A DNA stretch of 64,000 nucleotides. Origin: Isochrysis galbana. Taxonomy: Eukaryota; Haptophyta; Isochrysidales; Isochrysidaceae. A program made the translations under genes and the position numbers. The stretch lies in contig CM030940.1 in assembly GCA_018136815.1 (NCBI GenBank), positions 1,313,613 through 1,377,612 of the forward strand. The letters run 5' to 3'. Shown piece by piece: positions 28,300 through 38,506 of the stretch (within the stretch, counting starts at the first letter, position 1; each line of letters starts with the position of its first letter). The notes under the pieces are model-generated. The model was not told where the DNA came from. It did not search any database and was given only the letters and a program-made list of their open reading frames with translations.

Positions 28300-28460
28300 T
28301 GTCTTGTAAGAGGTCTTGTCGGCTAGCATCCCTAGCCACATACGTCGGACGAGCCATGCACCAACCGCACACACCCCCATCGCGGGGGAGGGGCTCCGTT
28401 GCCGATAAGGCACGGTCCCTCAGCACTAGGAGTAAACTAGGACAACAAGAAAACTCTGAC
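28300..28460 (+). repeat. R1 repeat, copy 3, directly upstream of the ABC1-kinase gene
   Basis: Very close to copy 1: GTCTTGTAAGAGGTCTTG, GCTAGCATCCCTAGCCACAT, CGGACGAGCCATGC, GGCTCCGTTGCCGAT, GGCACGGTCCCTCAGCACT, GGAGTAAACTAGGACAACAA and GAAAACTCTGAC. It ends only 40 bp before the start codon at 28500, so it must include promoter or leader of that gene (inference). Confidence 0.85.
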
Positions 28461-28499
28461 ACAGGCTCTCCCTCTCTCGATCGCATCGAATCGGCGGAG

Positions 28500-31400
28500 A
28501 TGCGGCGGAGTGCCTGCGCTGTGTGGCGCCTGCAGCTCTGGGCGGCGCTCGCGCTGTGCTTGGGTGGTGCTAGCGGGCGGAGGCTGGTGCTTAGCCGCAC
28601 ATCCCACCCCATCATGGCTACCGCCCTCGCACAGACCCTCCAGCGGCGCGATTCCGCCAATGGAAGCTTCGTGCCCGCCACGCGGCTGCATGCGCTCCGC
28701 ACGGAGGACACGCCAGAGGAGCTGGTAGGCGCGCTCACGGGGCAGGAAGTGGGCGCGGAGATGCAATCACGGTGGGATCGTCTGCGTAGCCGCCCCGTAC
28801 TTCGCTACGTTGCGCTTAACGCCTTTATGGTGCGCGCCGCATGGCGCGTGTTCCGCGCAAATCGTACCAACGATGAGGCCCTCACCAATGCTACTGCCAC
28901 GTGGGTGCGCGATGGGCTGCTTCGGCTTGGGCCGACGATGATCAAGCTTGGCCAGGTGTTTCCTGCTTGCCCTCTCGCCGGCGCGTGCGCAGACGGCATC
29001 GTCGGGTTCGGCGGCTTCTGTGATCGTGTTTGCTGGTGTTGTTGAGTGCAAGAGGCTCACTACTAGGTGACGACAATCTCGCCCTCACGTTCGTCGCAGG
29101 TCTTCTCTACGCGCACCGACCTTCTACACCCAGCGTATGTGACGGCTCTGGCCACACTTCAGACCGAAGTGCCAACAATGCCCTTCGATCGCGTGAGAGA
29201 ATCCGTTGAGGCGGAGCTTGGCCGGCCGATCGAAGAGGTGTTCTCAACATTCAGCAAGCAACCTCTTGCTGGAGCATCTCTTGGGCAGGTGCGCGGATGC
29301 TAGACCACGGCCGATTCGAGACCAGTGTCGGTCTCCAGGACGCGGGTAGGGTCAACGTGTTGCCACGCTCCGTATTCACACAGGTGCACCTCGCGACATT
29401 AGATGGCACGCCGGTTGCAGTCAAGGTGCAACGGCCAACTCTCAGGCAACTATTCGATACCGACTTTGCAAGTGTGCGCCTTCTGGCACGGTGAGGGTGG
29501 CCACGATGATGGAGCTCACCCGATGGCAACTCTATCCTTCAGTATTCTCGCGTTGCCACATTCTGCTATTTCATCTTGACCTTCTAAGGGTGCCATCCAC
29601 CATGGAATGTTGCGCGCTAAGACATCGCCCAAGTCATCCACGAATCCGTCCTGATGTCACCGCTCAGATGCGCTGATCTGTACGAGAAGGGCACCCGTCG
29701 AGTCTCTCGTATCCTAGCTCGCCTCGGCCTCGTCTCCGGCCAGAAGGTAGGCGCTGGGCGCGACTGGATGGAGTATTGCGACGACGCGTCCCGGCTCTTG
29801 TATGAGGAGATAGACTACGAGAATGAAGGGCGGAACGCACAAGTCTTTCGCGAGTCCATGTCTCCGGGAGGAAAGGAGGTGCGTTGTTGGGACAGCTGAT
29901 TCGGGACGTACGTATCGTAGCAGCGGAGTACACCCTCAATGGAGCCTTGATCGGCCACTGGAGACGCGGAAGTCAGCATCTCTGTTGGGTCTCTAGCCTG
30001 CTTGACTATGCTCCTATACACGTGTTGCGACTCAGGGCGACGTGATCGTGCCGCGTGTGTTTTGGGAGGCGACCACTCCTCGCCTGCTCACCATGGAGTA
30101 TGTCTCTTCTGTAAAGCTTACCGACATCGAGGCCATCGACGCTCTAGGGCTTGACAAAGCTGATCTTCAGGTGAAAACGCCTTGCCCTTGGGCTGTTGCA
30201 TCATAGGGGCCCAATTCCTTTGCCGTGTATGCTCCCTAACCCGCTTATCGTTCCACTGAGGCCTCACACTTGACCACGTACCGACCGCACAGAAAAAAGT
30301 GATCGACGCCTTCATGTCTCAGCTTCTTGAGACGGGCGTGCTGCACTGCGACCCGCATCCCGGGAATCTCTGCGCAGCCAACCTCCCAGACCAGCGCGGA
30401 AAGCTTGTCTTCTATGATTTCGGCATGATGGATACCTTGTCTGTCGACGTGCGACAGGGCCTGCGCCGGATCACCCTCGCGCTTTTCGGTGGGCCTTCGG
30501 AGCCGAATGAAGCGCAAGTCGACAAGGCAGCAGAGGAATTGATGGCAGCGATTACGCAGTGCGGGTGAGTCGAGGGGTCACATGCTCAAGAGGGCGGGCG
30601 GACTGCGCTTGCGAAATCCTTTATGTAGGCGGAATTTCAACCCGGGGCTTTGAGGCACACTCAAGCGAGTCCCGTAAGGCGTGGCCAAATCAGTGTTTCT
30701 CTTTAGCTGCAGATTCATGTGCATCCCGCCAACTCCCACCCACTGCGCGTCAGATTTCTCTCACCCGAGGCCGACGTGGCCTCTGTCAAGAAGGTAGGCC
30801 GCTATATCGTTCGAAGCTTCAAGGCGCAGCGAGGTGGCCGCCCGACGGACGACATCAGCGAGGCTGTTGGGAAGGAGCTGCAGGTGACACCCTGCTACCT
30901 GCCCATGCATTATTATGCTCTACTCTCCAAATGTGCTTCCCGGTGCTTGCCATTTTCACCCGCCCACTCATCGCCACCCTGTGTCCTCGATGTGATATTG
31001 CGGGCTCAAATGTTCCGGTATTCCTCTAGGCACTGCCTTGCTCCCCATCGTATTCCCAATGCTTGCCCTTTTGATCCGTCCATTCATCGCCACTCCCGTG
31101 TCCTCGACGTGATGTTGCGGGCTCAAATGCACCGTTGTTCCGGTATTTCTCTTAGGGACTGCTCGACTCAGGCGCCATCGGCTTCCCGTCCGCCTTTACT
31201 TTTGTCGCGCGTGCCTTTGCTTCAGTGGATGGCATCTGCCGAGGCCTCGTCCCGACATACGACTTTGCGAATGCTGTCGACGGTTACGTCTCCAAAATCA
31301 TCACCGAGGACTACCAAGCGCGAGGAGCAGTCTGGCGCAAAGGTATACTGACCATCGTTTGTCAGCCGTTGACCGCTCCTGTGAGACTGATTGAGGCCGA

Positions 31401-31584
31401 AGACGAGGTCAAGGGGCTCAGGGGAGAATTGAAGCAAGTGAACGAGAGAGCGGACACGGCCGTGGCTGAACGTATGGCTGCAAAGCGGACCGCTAGCCGC
31501 TTGCAGCTCATCGCCGCTGCCTCTCTTGCTCTCAACGCGGTGCTCGTTGCCAGTATGGCTCTTCGAAGATTGGCTATAGTTTGA
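28500..31584 (+). CDS. ABC1/UbiB-family atypical kinase, probably plastid-targeted, eight exons
   Basis: Exons: 28500-28955, 29100-29288, 29384-29490, 29668-29878, 30036-30170, 30293-30564, 30754-30883, 31156-31584; 642 residues, all junctions GT-AG and in frame. The N-terminus (LQLWAALALCLGGASGRR) looks like a signal peptide plus basic transit region. Family hallmarks are complete: KLGQ (149-152) with FSTRTDLLHPAY, the alanine-rich loop PLAGASLGQVH, VAVKVQRP (K229), EEIDYENEGRNAQVF, HCDPHPGN (384-391) and DFG (408-410). A single C-terminal membrane helix (LQLIAAASLALNAVLVASMA) is present. ABC1K/UbiB proteins support ubiquinone or plastoquinone/tocopherol metabolism in mitochondria and plastids; the targeting signal favours the plastid. 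Exon 8 may hold one more small intron after 31342. R1 lies 40 bp upstream of the start. Confidence 0.9.
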
Positions 31585-32007
31585 AGATGCCATCTGGCTC
31601 CTCGGGGCATGTCGCTTGTTGGCTAGTGAGGAGTGTGAGCGTGCATGCAAGTGCCAAGCCGCCTTGTGCGCAGCAATGCCAAGCCGCCCACCATGCAAGA
31701 AAATCGTAGCGATGCCGCGCATCAACGTCTCGACAGATGTGTGTGAAGGCTGTTGTATCAACTATGTGTGGAGTATCAAGTATCAAGTAGGAGTTCAGTA
31801 GGAGCCTTGTTTTTGAAGGCGTGTATGTAACATATTGTATGCGCGTTTTGTACATCCTCTTCTGTAGCCCGCCGAACGATAGAGCGTGGAGAGCATTCCG
31901 GTGCACGCATGCTCCCGGCGATATGTGGCTAAGTGCAATGCGTGAGCCCCCTCCTCGTACGAACGCGGGAGACGTCGCCACGCATAAGCCATAAGCCGTA
32001 GTAATGG
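31585..32007. other. Intergenic, nothing recognised
   Basis: 3' flank of the ABC1 gene; an AT-richer stretch without coding or repeat signal. Confidence 0.4.
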
Positions 32008-32215
32008 ATTTAAAAACAATTCTTGAAGGTGCCGGCTAAGCTACTAGTGACACACACTTTCCCGCGATCCCGACGCCAATGCCTATACCCCTACCGCCGC
32101 TTCCCTCCCGCCTCCCGCTCCGCCCCTCGTTCCATTTTCTTCGGTTTTGGGCCCGGTGAGTCGCCCGACGTAGGTCGGTCCGCCTCACTGGGTTTTCCCT
32201 CATTGTAGCTTGTGG
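32008..32215 (+). repeat. E1 repeat, diverged copy 2
   Basis: A short A-run with AACAATTCTTGAAGG at the left resembles the E1 start, and CCATTTTCTTCGGTTTTGGG with CCCGGTGAGTCGCCCGACG at 32128-32168 matches its TTCTTCGGTTTCCGGGGTCC block. Much of the middle has diverged. Confidence 0.5.
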
Positions 32216-32779
32216 AGAGTTATAATGGGAGCCGGGGGGTTGCGAGGGGGGAGATTTGAAGGGATGCATATGTGTATGTGTCTGTGCCACCACTTCAAGG
32301 CGTGCGGGCAGGTGCGCTAAGGGGTGTCGTGATAGTACCGGGCTAGTGGGAGTAGTGGTACTAACGCTCAGTTGCTTTATTATATACTAGCGTGTCCCAT
32401 GTCCCTAAGAATTTATCCCTCGGGATGTATTCTCCCTGGAAGTGTATGTATGTAAGTAAGTGTCATTGTTCTTAAGATATTGCGCGCACTCCTCGCTGTT
32501 GTAGGGCGTCGTAGCACTGAAGTCTCTAAACACTAAACACGTTGTGTATGGCATTGCACTCGAGCTTGTTCCATAGTTTCGCCCATGCGGGGTTTAGTTT
32601 GGGTGCCCCGGGTGCGTCGGGCTGCCCCACATGGGCACATGGGTTGTGATAGTAGTCCATCCCTACTAGTTTTCAGGGATGTAAGTTCGAGTTTGCGAAT
32701 GTTGCTTAGCGCCTGTTTCCAGAATTCCGGTAGCTTGCTTGTACCGGTTATCCCGTCGGCTAATTTGTTTGTGGGGGTC
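32216..32779. other. Intergenic, nothing recognised
   Basis: Upstream of the LINE remnant. A frame is open from 32585 but has no features before about 32780, where reverse-transcriptase similarity begins. Confidence 0.4.
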
Positions 32780-35700
32780 GCGGAACCCCTCCTCCATGCG
32801 CTGAGTCAACGTCGGATACCGACGAGTCATAGGTCCTTCTTGGACAAGCCCATAGGATATTCGGAGATCATCCGTGCTATACGGCAAATGGCGAAAGGTA
32901 AATCCGCGGGGCCGGACGGCATACCAATGGAGTTCTATCAAAGCTTCGAAAAGCTAGTGGCACCGCGACTGATGGACATGTTTCACGAAGCCTACCGGAC
33001 GGGGGCATTACCGGAGGATACATGCTCGGGCGACATAGCTTTGCTCTATAAAAAAGGGGACGCCAGGGACCCGAGGAATTATAGACCAATTACGCTGCTC
33101 CAAACGGACTACAAAATCCTCGCCAGGGTCCTAGCTAAAAAAAAAACTTCTTAATGTTCTCATCGCGCGCGCGACCCCGACATCCTCCATCTGACAGCCG
33201 CGCCCGCATCCCTTATCACTCCCTCGCACTCGCCTTGCGGCTCGTCCCCTCGTGCTCTACTTAGGGGCCCAGTACTTGGGGTTTCCAGTGGCAGGCGGCG
33301 TGCACCGATCCCCGACGGTCGACTCTTCGGCCTTCCCTCGTGCCATCGAGCGATCGGCTTCTATTGGGGTATTAAAGGTTGGGGTTACCTTAAGAGTCGG
33401 ACTCGGGGTTATGTATGTACCGGGTCGGCGCTGTTGGGTTGCCAGGGTCCTAGCTAACAGACTTAAAAAGACGATACATACGATTATCTCTAAGGAGCAA
33501 GTGGGCTTCGTGCCTAGGAGGATGATAGGCGAAGCCACCCACCTCTTAAAACTAGTGCAAGCGTACCTAGACGACACAGAAGAAGAGGGCCTAGCCCTGG
33601 CGATAGACTGGGAAAAAGCCTTCGATAGAGTCAGTTGGGATTATTATCATAAAGCGATACAAGCGCTGGGCTTCGGCCCTGGTTACTCTAGATGGCTAGC
33701 GCTATTAACCAACACGGATTCACTCCCGATCAGATGGATCAAGGCTAACGGCAGACGCAGCAATCCCTTCACGATACATTGCGGCATGCCCCAAGGATGC
33801 CCGCTATCGCCCCTAGCCTTTCTCCTAGTGGCCGAAGGCCTAACACGTCTAGTAAACGCCGACCCGGAGATGAAAGGAATCAGGATAGGACCTAGAGAGT
33901 TGAGGCTTTCGCAGTTTGCGGATGACACGCAAATTTTAGCAAACTCCTTCGAGTCATTGGAGAGGGCGATGCACATTCTAGAAAGCTATGGAACCGCCAC
34001 CGGGGCTAAAGTGAACAAAAGCAAGAGCATACTAATACGAATGGGATCACTTACGGGAGCGCAGGTCCCCGAGACGCTAGCTTATCTTAAAACGCTCGGC
34101 GAAGGCGAATTTGCGACCATACTAGGAGTCCCATTCCGGGAAGGAACAGACAATGACTCCTTCTGGGAGAAGCTATACGCCAAGCTTAAAAAGAAAGTCG
34201 CAACATGGAGGGGAATGACGAGTCTCTCCATTCATGGAAGGACCCTACTAGTGAACTTCATAATATACGGGACGCCGAGATATTGGCTGTCCACGTCCAC
34301 CCCGCCGGCGTGGTTCATGGAGGCCATAGATTCTGACGTTCAAACAATACTATGGGATAGATCTCCCCGACTACAGGCGGACGAGTTAGGCTCCTCGCAC
34401 GAGGGTATAAAATGGATAACCCTTCCGGCGTACCCGAGAGTGGGGACGAGAGAAGACGGGCCCCTATTGGGTGTCGGACTACTCCCCATGGCCGAACACA
34501 CGCGAGCGCTTCAAGCGATATGGATAGCCCGCTACCTAAACCCGTCAACGGCGGAATGGAAAACGGTCTTAGACCAATGGTTCTGCCGCACCCCCTTAGG
34601 GCGCGCGGCGGTCTTCGCGAAGGTCGACGTGAAGAGCCTCACGGCTAGCATTCGTGGTAATAGCACGCTCCCGGCTTTTTGGAAGCATGCGCTCGAGAAC
34701 TTTAGACGGATTAACTTCCATAGGGAAACAAACACACGGGAAGGAACCCTGGGCTCCCCGATATGGCACGATCTTTTCCACAAACCTCCGGCGATTCACC
34801 ATTCACATAGGTCTAAATGGGAGTCTCTTCAGACGGTTATCGTACACAATACGATTAACCCGGACACGGGGGACATATACACTACAGAGGAATGCGCGGC
34901 TTACTTGCCGGACGGAGAACGGTGGATACGCCATAGAGGAAATTACATTTCAGTAGCCCCCCTTCTTAAGTCGTGGGAAAAGATATCCGAATGGACTAGA
35001 TCAAGACTAGTAGATACCACATCTGACTATACGGACCTTCTTAGAAAACAAGCGAAGCCCCCGCCTCCTCCTCCGGAGGAGCAAGAGTTAGTCCCTCAAG
35101 AAGATCCGGACGCGCATGATCTAGGTGACATTCTAGTGGACAAAGACCACAACTTCTATCTGCGCCGAAAAGGCGATCACCACAAAGTCCAACTTAATGT
35201 TATGGGAGAGCCCCACATCCACGAGCGGATCAGCCCGCAACTATTGCTCGATGAGCTATTCACCCCACTGAAGTGGGGACGAGCGTACGACGGCCCGGCG
35301 GAAACAGCGTATCCGATACCTCAAGAGTACACGCTAAAAGGCACGCAAACTACGCTAGAGGATGTGAGTGTCAGGGTCTTGACTAAAGCGTTCCTCGCTT
35401 TGAGGAAAACCAAAGCACAAAAATCCACACTAAGATGGGAGAAAAGGTTACCGGTCCTCTCGGGGAAGTGGAAACAAGTATCGCAACTGTACAAATATAA
35501 CTTTTTAACACCTAGGGACTCCTATCTGCATTTTAAACATATTCTACATAGGAGAATAGCTACGGCGAACCGTTTTGCCGACGATCCGACATGCCGCTTT
35601 TGTGGCATAGCCCCCGAGAGTTCCACTCACTTGGCCTCATGTATCGCGACGGAGCCTGTCTTTGAATTCATAGAAGGACTTTTAGGGATTTGCCTTAAGC

Positions 35701-36080
35701 CGGGATCCGAAATACCCCAACGTCTTTTCTGCTATCAGGTGGACAGACCGCACCCCTCCTCAGGATACTTAGGTATCTTGGCGTGGAGGTATATTCTAAC
35801 CGACTTCTATAACATTCAGTATGGCAACGCGGACGGCAGGTCCGTCAGGTCGATCTTAAGAGCGATCCTCACGAGATATCACCTGTTAGTAACGGCGAAA
35901 GTCGGTTTCTTTCAGAGGCTAAAAAAACAACGGGAGAATATGGGGTTACACGCCCCGAGCAACAAACACATTAAGAGAATGATAAGCCCGCTGTACACGG
36001 TGGACAAGGATTTCAACATAGGAACGTCGGAGGACCTCTTGCAAGCGGCAAGGGGGCTAGACCTACGACACATCACCTAA
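32780..36080 (+). pseudogene. LINE-type retrotransposon ORF2 remnant: reverse transcriptase and zf-RVT, split by an insertion
   Basis: Two frames make one protein: 32780-33138 and 33441-36080, joined as KILARVLA-NRLKKTIH once the insertion at 33139-33440 and one copy of its target duplication are removed. RT motifs in order: KGKSAGPDGIPMEFYQSF, GDIALLYKKGD with NYRPITLLQ, QVGFVPRRM, ALAIDWEKAFDRVSWDY, GMPQGCPLSPLAF and the catalytic FADD at 33915-33926. A C-terminal knuckle CRFCGIAPESSTHLASC fits the zf-RVT domain of plant- and algal-type non-LTR elements. The endonuclease domain is absent, so the copy is 5'-truncated as is usual for LINEs. Apart from the insertion, the 33252-36080 frame has no stops in about 940 codons, so the copy is fairly young. 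Confidence 0.9.
33139..33440 (-). mobile_element. R3 SINE-like insertion (302 bp) inside the LINE, with 17-bp target duplication
   Basis: Flanked by direct repeats GCCAGGGTCCTAGCTAA at 33122-33138 and 33441-33457. On the minus strand the element ends GATGAGAACATTAAGAAGT plus a T-run of about 9, next to one target copy; the body holds GTAGAGCACGAGGGGACGAG, shared with R3 copies at 22316, 41070, 42270 and 51690. A long target duplication plus a homopolymer tail indicates target-primed reverse transcription. No coding capacity. I could not see convincing pol III A and B boxes. Confidence 0.88.
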
Positions 36081-36304
36081 AGCAGATAAATCTCTGGGTA
36101 GGAATCACAGCAGTTACCAAAAAAGGAATCTAAATTATTTAAGGGAGAATAACCAAAGCTAACACCGAAAGCAAAGGACGAGCCACAGTCTCCCGCCCCC
36201 TTCTCTCCAACTCCTGGCCGAAGCAGCGCGCGCGGCCTCCCCGGAACCAGCTTCTCCGCTAACGAGGGAACTGGGGAAGGGGGAGGGGGTTGTTAGGGGT
36301 TAAG
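36081..36304. other. Probable 3' UTR of the LINE
   Basis: Follows the LINE stop codon and leads into the T-ending block at 36305-36380. No other feature. Confidence 0.5.
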
Positions 36305-36380
36305 GTTGGGTAGTAGGGAGGTACACAAGCACACTGCCTCACGCCGCACACGTAGCGGGGTTTTTTAAGAAGATTTTTTT
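36305..36380 (+). repeat. Probable LINE 3' end: GTAGTAGGGAGG...TTAAGAAGA-T8
   Basis: GGGTAGTAGGGAGG, CACACTGCCTCACGCCGCA and GTAGCGGGG, then T6, AAGAAGA and T8. The reverse complement of 57785-57890 carries the same order, so this is a mobile-element terminus. Its T-rich AAGAA-containing end resembles the ends of R2 and R3. Confidence 0.7.
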
Positions 36381-36384
36381 TCCC

Positions 36385-36640
36385 TACGTCCTTCGTCCCT
36401 CCGATTCGCGTTCCGTGCCACTTTCCCGTCCATTTCACATGCCCGTCAATTGCCTTTCCCGTTCTCCCGATGAGCCCGTGCCGGGCTCCCCGGATGAACC
36501 GAGCGCCGCGCTAGCCGCCGGTGCGCCCTCGCGGCTCGTTTCCAAAGAGGAAACGAGCTTCGCGGTCCGACAATGGGGCAAGGGCGAACTAAGTATAAAT
36601 TAAGTTGCTCATAACTCATAAAAGGCCATCTTTCACTCAG
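36385..36640 (+). repeat. R6 repeat, copy 2, with the same hairpin and an E1-like end
   Basis: Matches 7752-7966, including the perfect 9-bp-stem hairpin, here at 36535-36557. It continues into GAACTAAGTATAAATTAAG (36580 onward) and CATAAAAGGCCAT, which resemble 11206-11275. Confidence 0.8.
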
Positions 36641-36723
36641 ACCCCCTGGACTCACACCCAGTCACATGACCAACGCGCAAAGGGAGGAGTCCCTAAAGTG
36701 AGTGGTGGCGAGGTGCCCTACAG

Positions 36724-38301
36724 CTAACCCTGGCCTTCTCTAGCAGCAGCCGCCAAAGCGATGACTCGCTTTTGGCACACCATTGCGGCGGCCTCGGCTC
36801 CCAACTGGGCCATGCAAAGGCCGAGCGCCGCCCATGACTCCGCTCGTTTCTCGTCTGCATTGACGATGTTCTCGAGGATAAGCCCGGCGTCTTCATGTCG
36901 GCGCAAGCCGATGAGGACGAGCGCAAGCGTGTGCTGTGCATTCAGCTCCAGCGCCGTCGTCGAGGGACCCGGCGGCGGGCCAATAGCCAACGCGTCAGTG
37001 AGGATCTTGAGCGCTTCCTCGTCCTTACCAAGCATATGCTGCTCCCAGCCGAGATTACACAGAGCAGCAAAGTCACGCCTGCCCGAGAGTTCTACAACTT
37101 GCGCGAACTCGTGTGCAGCTGCTTTCCCGTCACCGCGCCAACGTGAGTTGTGAGCAAGTTGTGCCCATGCCTCGGCATCGCGGGGGTTTGCACGCAACGA
37201 GAGGCGGAGCGCTCGGGTCGAGAGCGGCTCGTCTACTGGCGTCCCAGCTGCGCGCCCGCCAGGGTCGGCAGCTTTTGCGCCTAAGGCCGCTCCGACGGCC
37301 TTGAGACGCGCGGCGGTGTCGATGTGGTCCGCCGAGATGAGGAAAAGCACCAGCTGATAGCGAACGCCGGTGTCAACGGGGACCCCACAGTGGGGAAGGC
37401 GGCCGGCATGGAGCAAGCCCCTTCCACGCTCTGCGCGCATCACGTCCCCAAAATGTTGAAACCAAGTCCCGCCACCCGTGTAGTCGCTCGAGGCGGACAG
37501 AGCGATGTTGAGCGTCAGCTGCGCAAAGTCTTGATGGACGGGCAGGCAGTTGTGGCCCGTCTCAGCGTTGTACTGAACAATCAGCGCATCGTACACTCTA
37601 AGAGAAGAGGGACGAAATGCTGGAAAGGCCGCGGCTGCTGCTGGAAGAAGCCGTTCCCGCAGCAGCGGCCCGAGAAGCGCGGCCGCGTCGGGCATGTCAC
37701 GGACGTTGACCTCATGTGTGTACCCATCGATGGGATAGCGCTGATCCCAACCGCAGCTGGCGCCGTGTGCGTCTGCCATCCTGACAAGTGCCTGGGCCTC
37801 GTCATCAGATAGGAGCTGCCCGGTGGAGCGGAGTAGGAGAGAATTGGTCGCATAAGGTGCATTACCCGGAGATACCGTGTCGGCGGGAAGCACCCACTCC
37901 TCCCAGCCACCTGTGTACGTGGCCTCACTCGGCATGTCGCTCGACATACCGTACAGCGCGACAGCGGCCACGCAGTTCTCCTCGTGCTGACGACAAACAA
38001 GGGCGTCAAGACCCGAATCTGTTTGCTGCGCTTGACCAGCCCTTGCAGGCAGAACCTCCTCTCTCGACCCTGCCTGCGGCCCATCAGTGCTCGCAGCTCT
38101 CGCTCTTTTTCCGGTGACCGCCTCTCGGCGCCGTTGCTCTGCCGGGACGCCGAAGCCCTTGGCGGGGTCGATGCGGTTGGGAGCGCGTGTGCGCTTCGCG
38201 GCCATCACAAGCGACCCAGTCCGCCGTGCTGGCACCAGCGCGCCGAGCGGGCCGGGGAGAAGCGCGAGCGACGAGGCGTAGAGCGCGAGGGCGAGCGCCA
38301 T
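36724..38301 (-). CDS. 2OG-Fe(II) oxygenase (prolyl-4-hydroxylase-like) with TPR-like tail, probably plastid or ER targeted
   Basis: Single exon, 525 residues. The N-terminus (MALALALYASSLALLPGPLG then ALVPARRTG) fits a signal peptide with a basic transit-like region. The oxygenase core is at about 150-325: IVQYNAETGHNCLPVHQDFA with the iron ligands H256 and D258, TLNIALSASSDYTGGGTWF, the distal ligand H304 in GRLPHCGVPV, and R314 in GVRYQLVLFL for 2-oxoglutarate. All catalytic residues are present. Residues about 365-515 form three TPR-like helix pairs (DAEAWAQLAHNSRWRGDGKA, LCNLGWEQHMLGKDEEALKI, ESWAALGLCMAQLGAEAAAM). The fold hydroxylates proline, lysine or small molecules; the TPR tail may bind the protein substrate (inference). 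Confidence 0.87.
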   Translation of the reverse strand: MALALALYASSLALLPGPLGALVPARRTGSLVMAAKRTRAPNRIDPAKGFGVPAEQRRREAVTGKRARAASTDGPQAGSREEVLPARAGQAQQTDSGLDALVCRQHEENCVAAVALYGMSSDMPSEATYTGGWEEWVLPADTVSPGNAPYATNSLLLRSTGQLLSDDEAQALVRMADAHGASCGWDQRYPIDGYTHEVNVRDMPDAAALLGPLLRERLLPAAAAAFPAFRPSSLRVYDALIVQYNAETGHNCLPVHQDFAQLTLNIALSASSDYTGGGTWFQHFGDVMRAERGRGLLHAGRLPHCGVPVDTGVRYQLVLFLISADHIDTAARLKAVGAALGAKAADPGGRAAGTPVDEPLSTRALRLSLRANPRDAEAWAQLAHNSRWRGDGKAAAHEFAQVVELSGRRDFAALCNLGWEQHMLGKDEEALKILTDALAIGPPPGPSTTALELNAQHTLALVLIGLRRHEDAGLILENIVNADEKRAESWAALGLCMAQLGAEAAAMVCQKRVIALAAAAREGQG

Positions 38302-38506
38302 CCGGCCGGCGAGGTCTAAACACTATAACAATACCCTCCCTCACTGAGAAGTAAGAAGTAAGAAGACCTTGACGACAAATGGCAGATCCGCAGATCCTAT
38401 CTCCCCGATGGACCAGGCCATTGCAATACTCGCATTTGTCAAATTTTATTCATAATTTTCGTGGTCTCACAGAAATAAGATCATAAATTTGGCTCAAAAA
38501 TCACAT
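38302..38506. other. Upstream flank of the oxygenase gene
   Basis: A short AT-richer block with ATTTTATTCATAATTTTCG near 38440; may hold the promoter of the minus-strand oxygenase gene. No specific motif. Confidence 0.3.

Noticed and set aside
33139-33440. tRNA-derived head with pol III A and B boxes
   Set aside because: Only weak partial matches in the minus-strand head; not enough to claim a tRNA origin.
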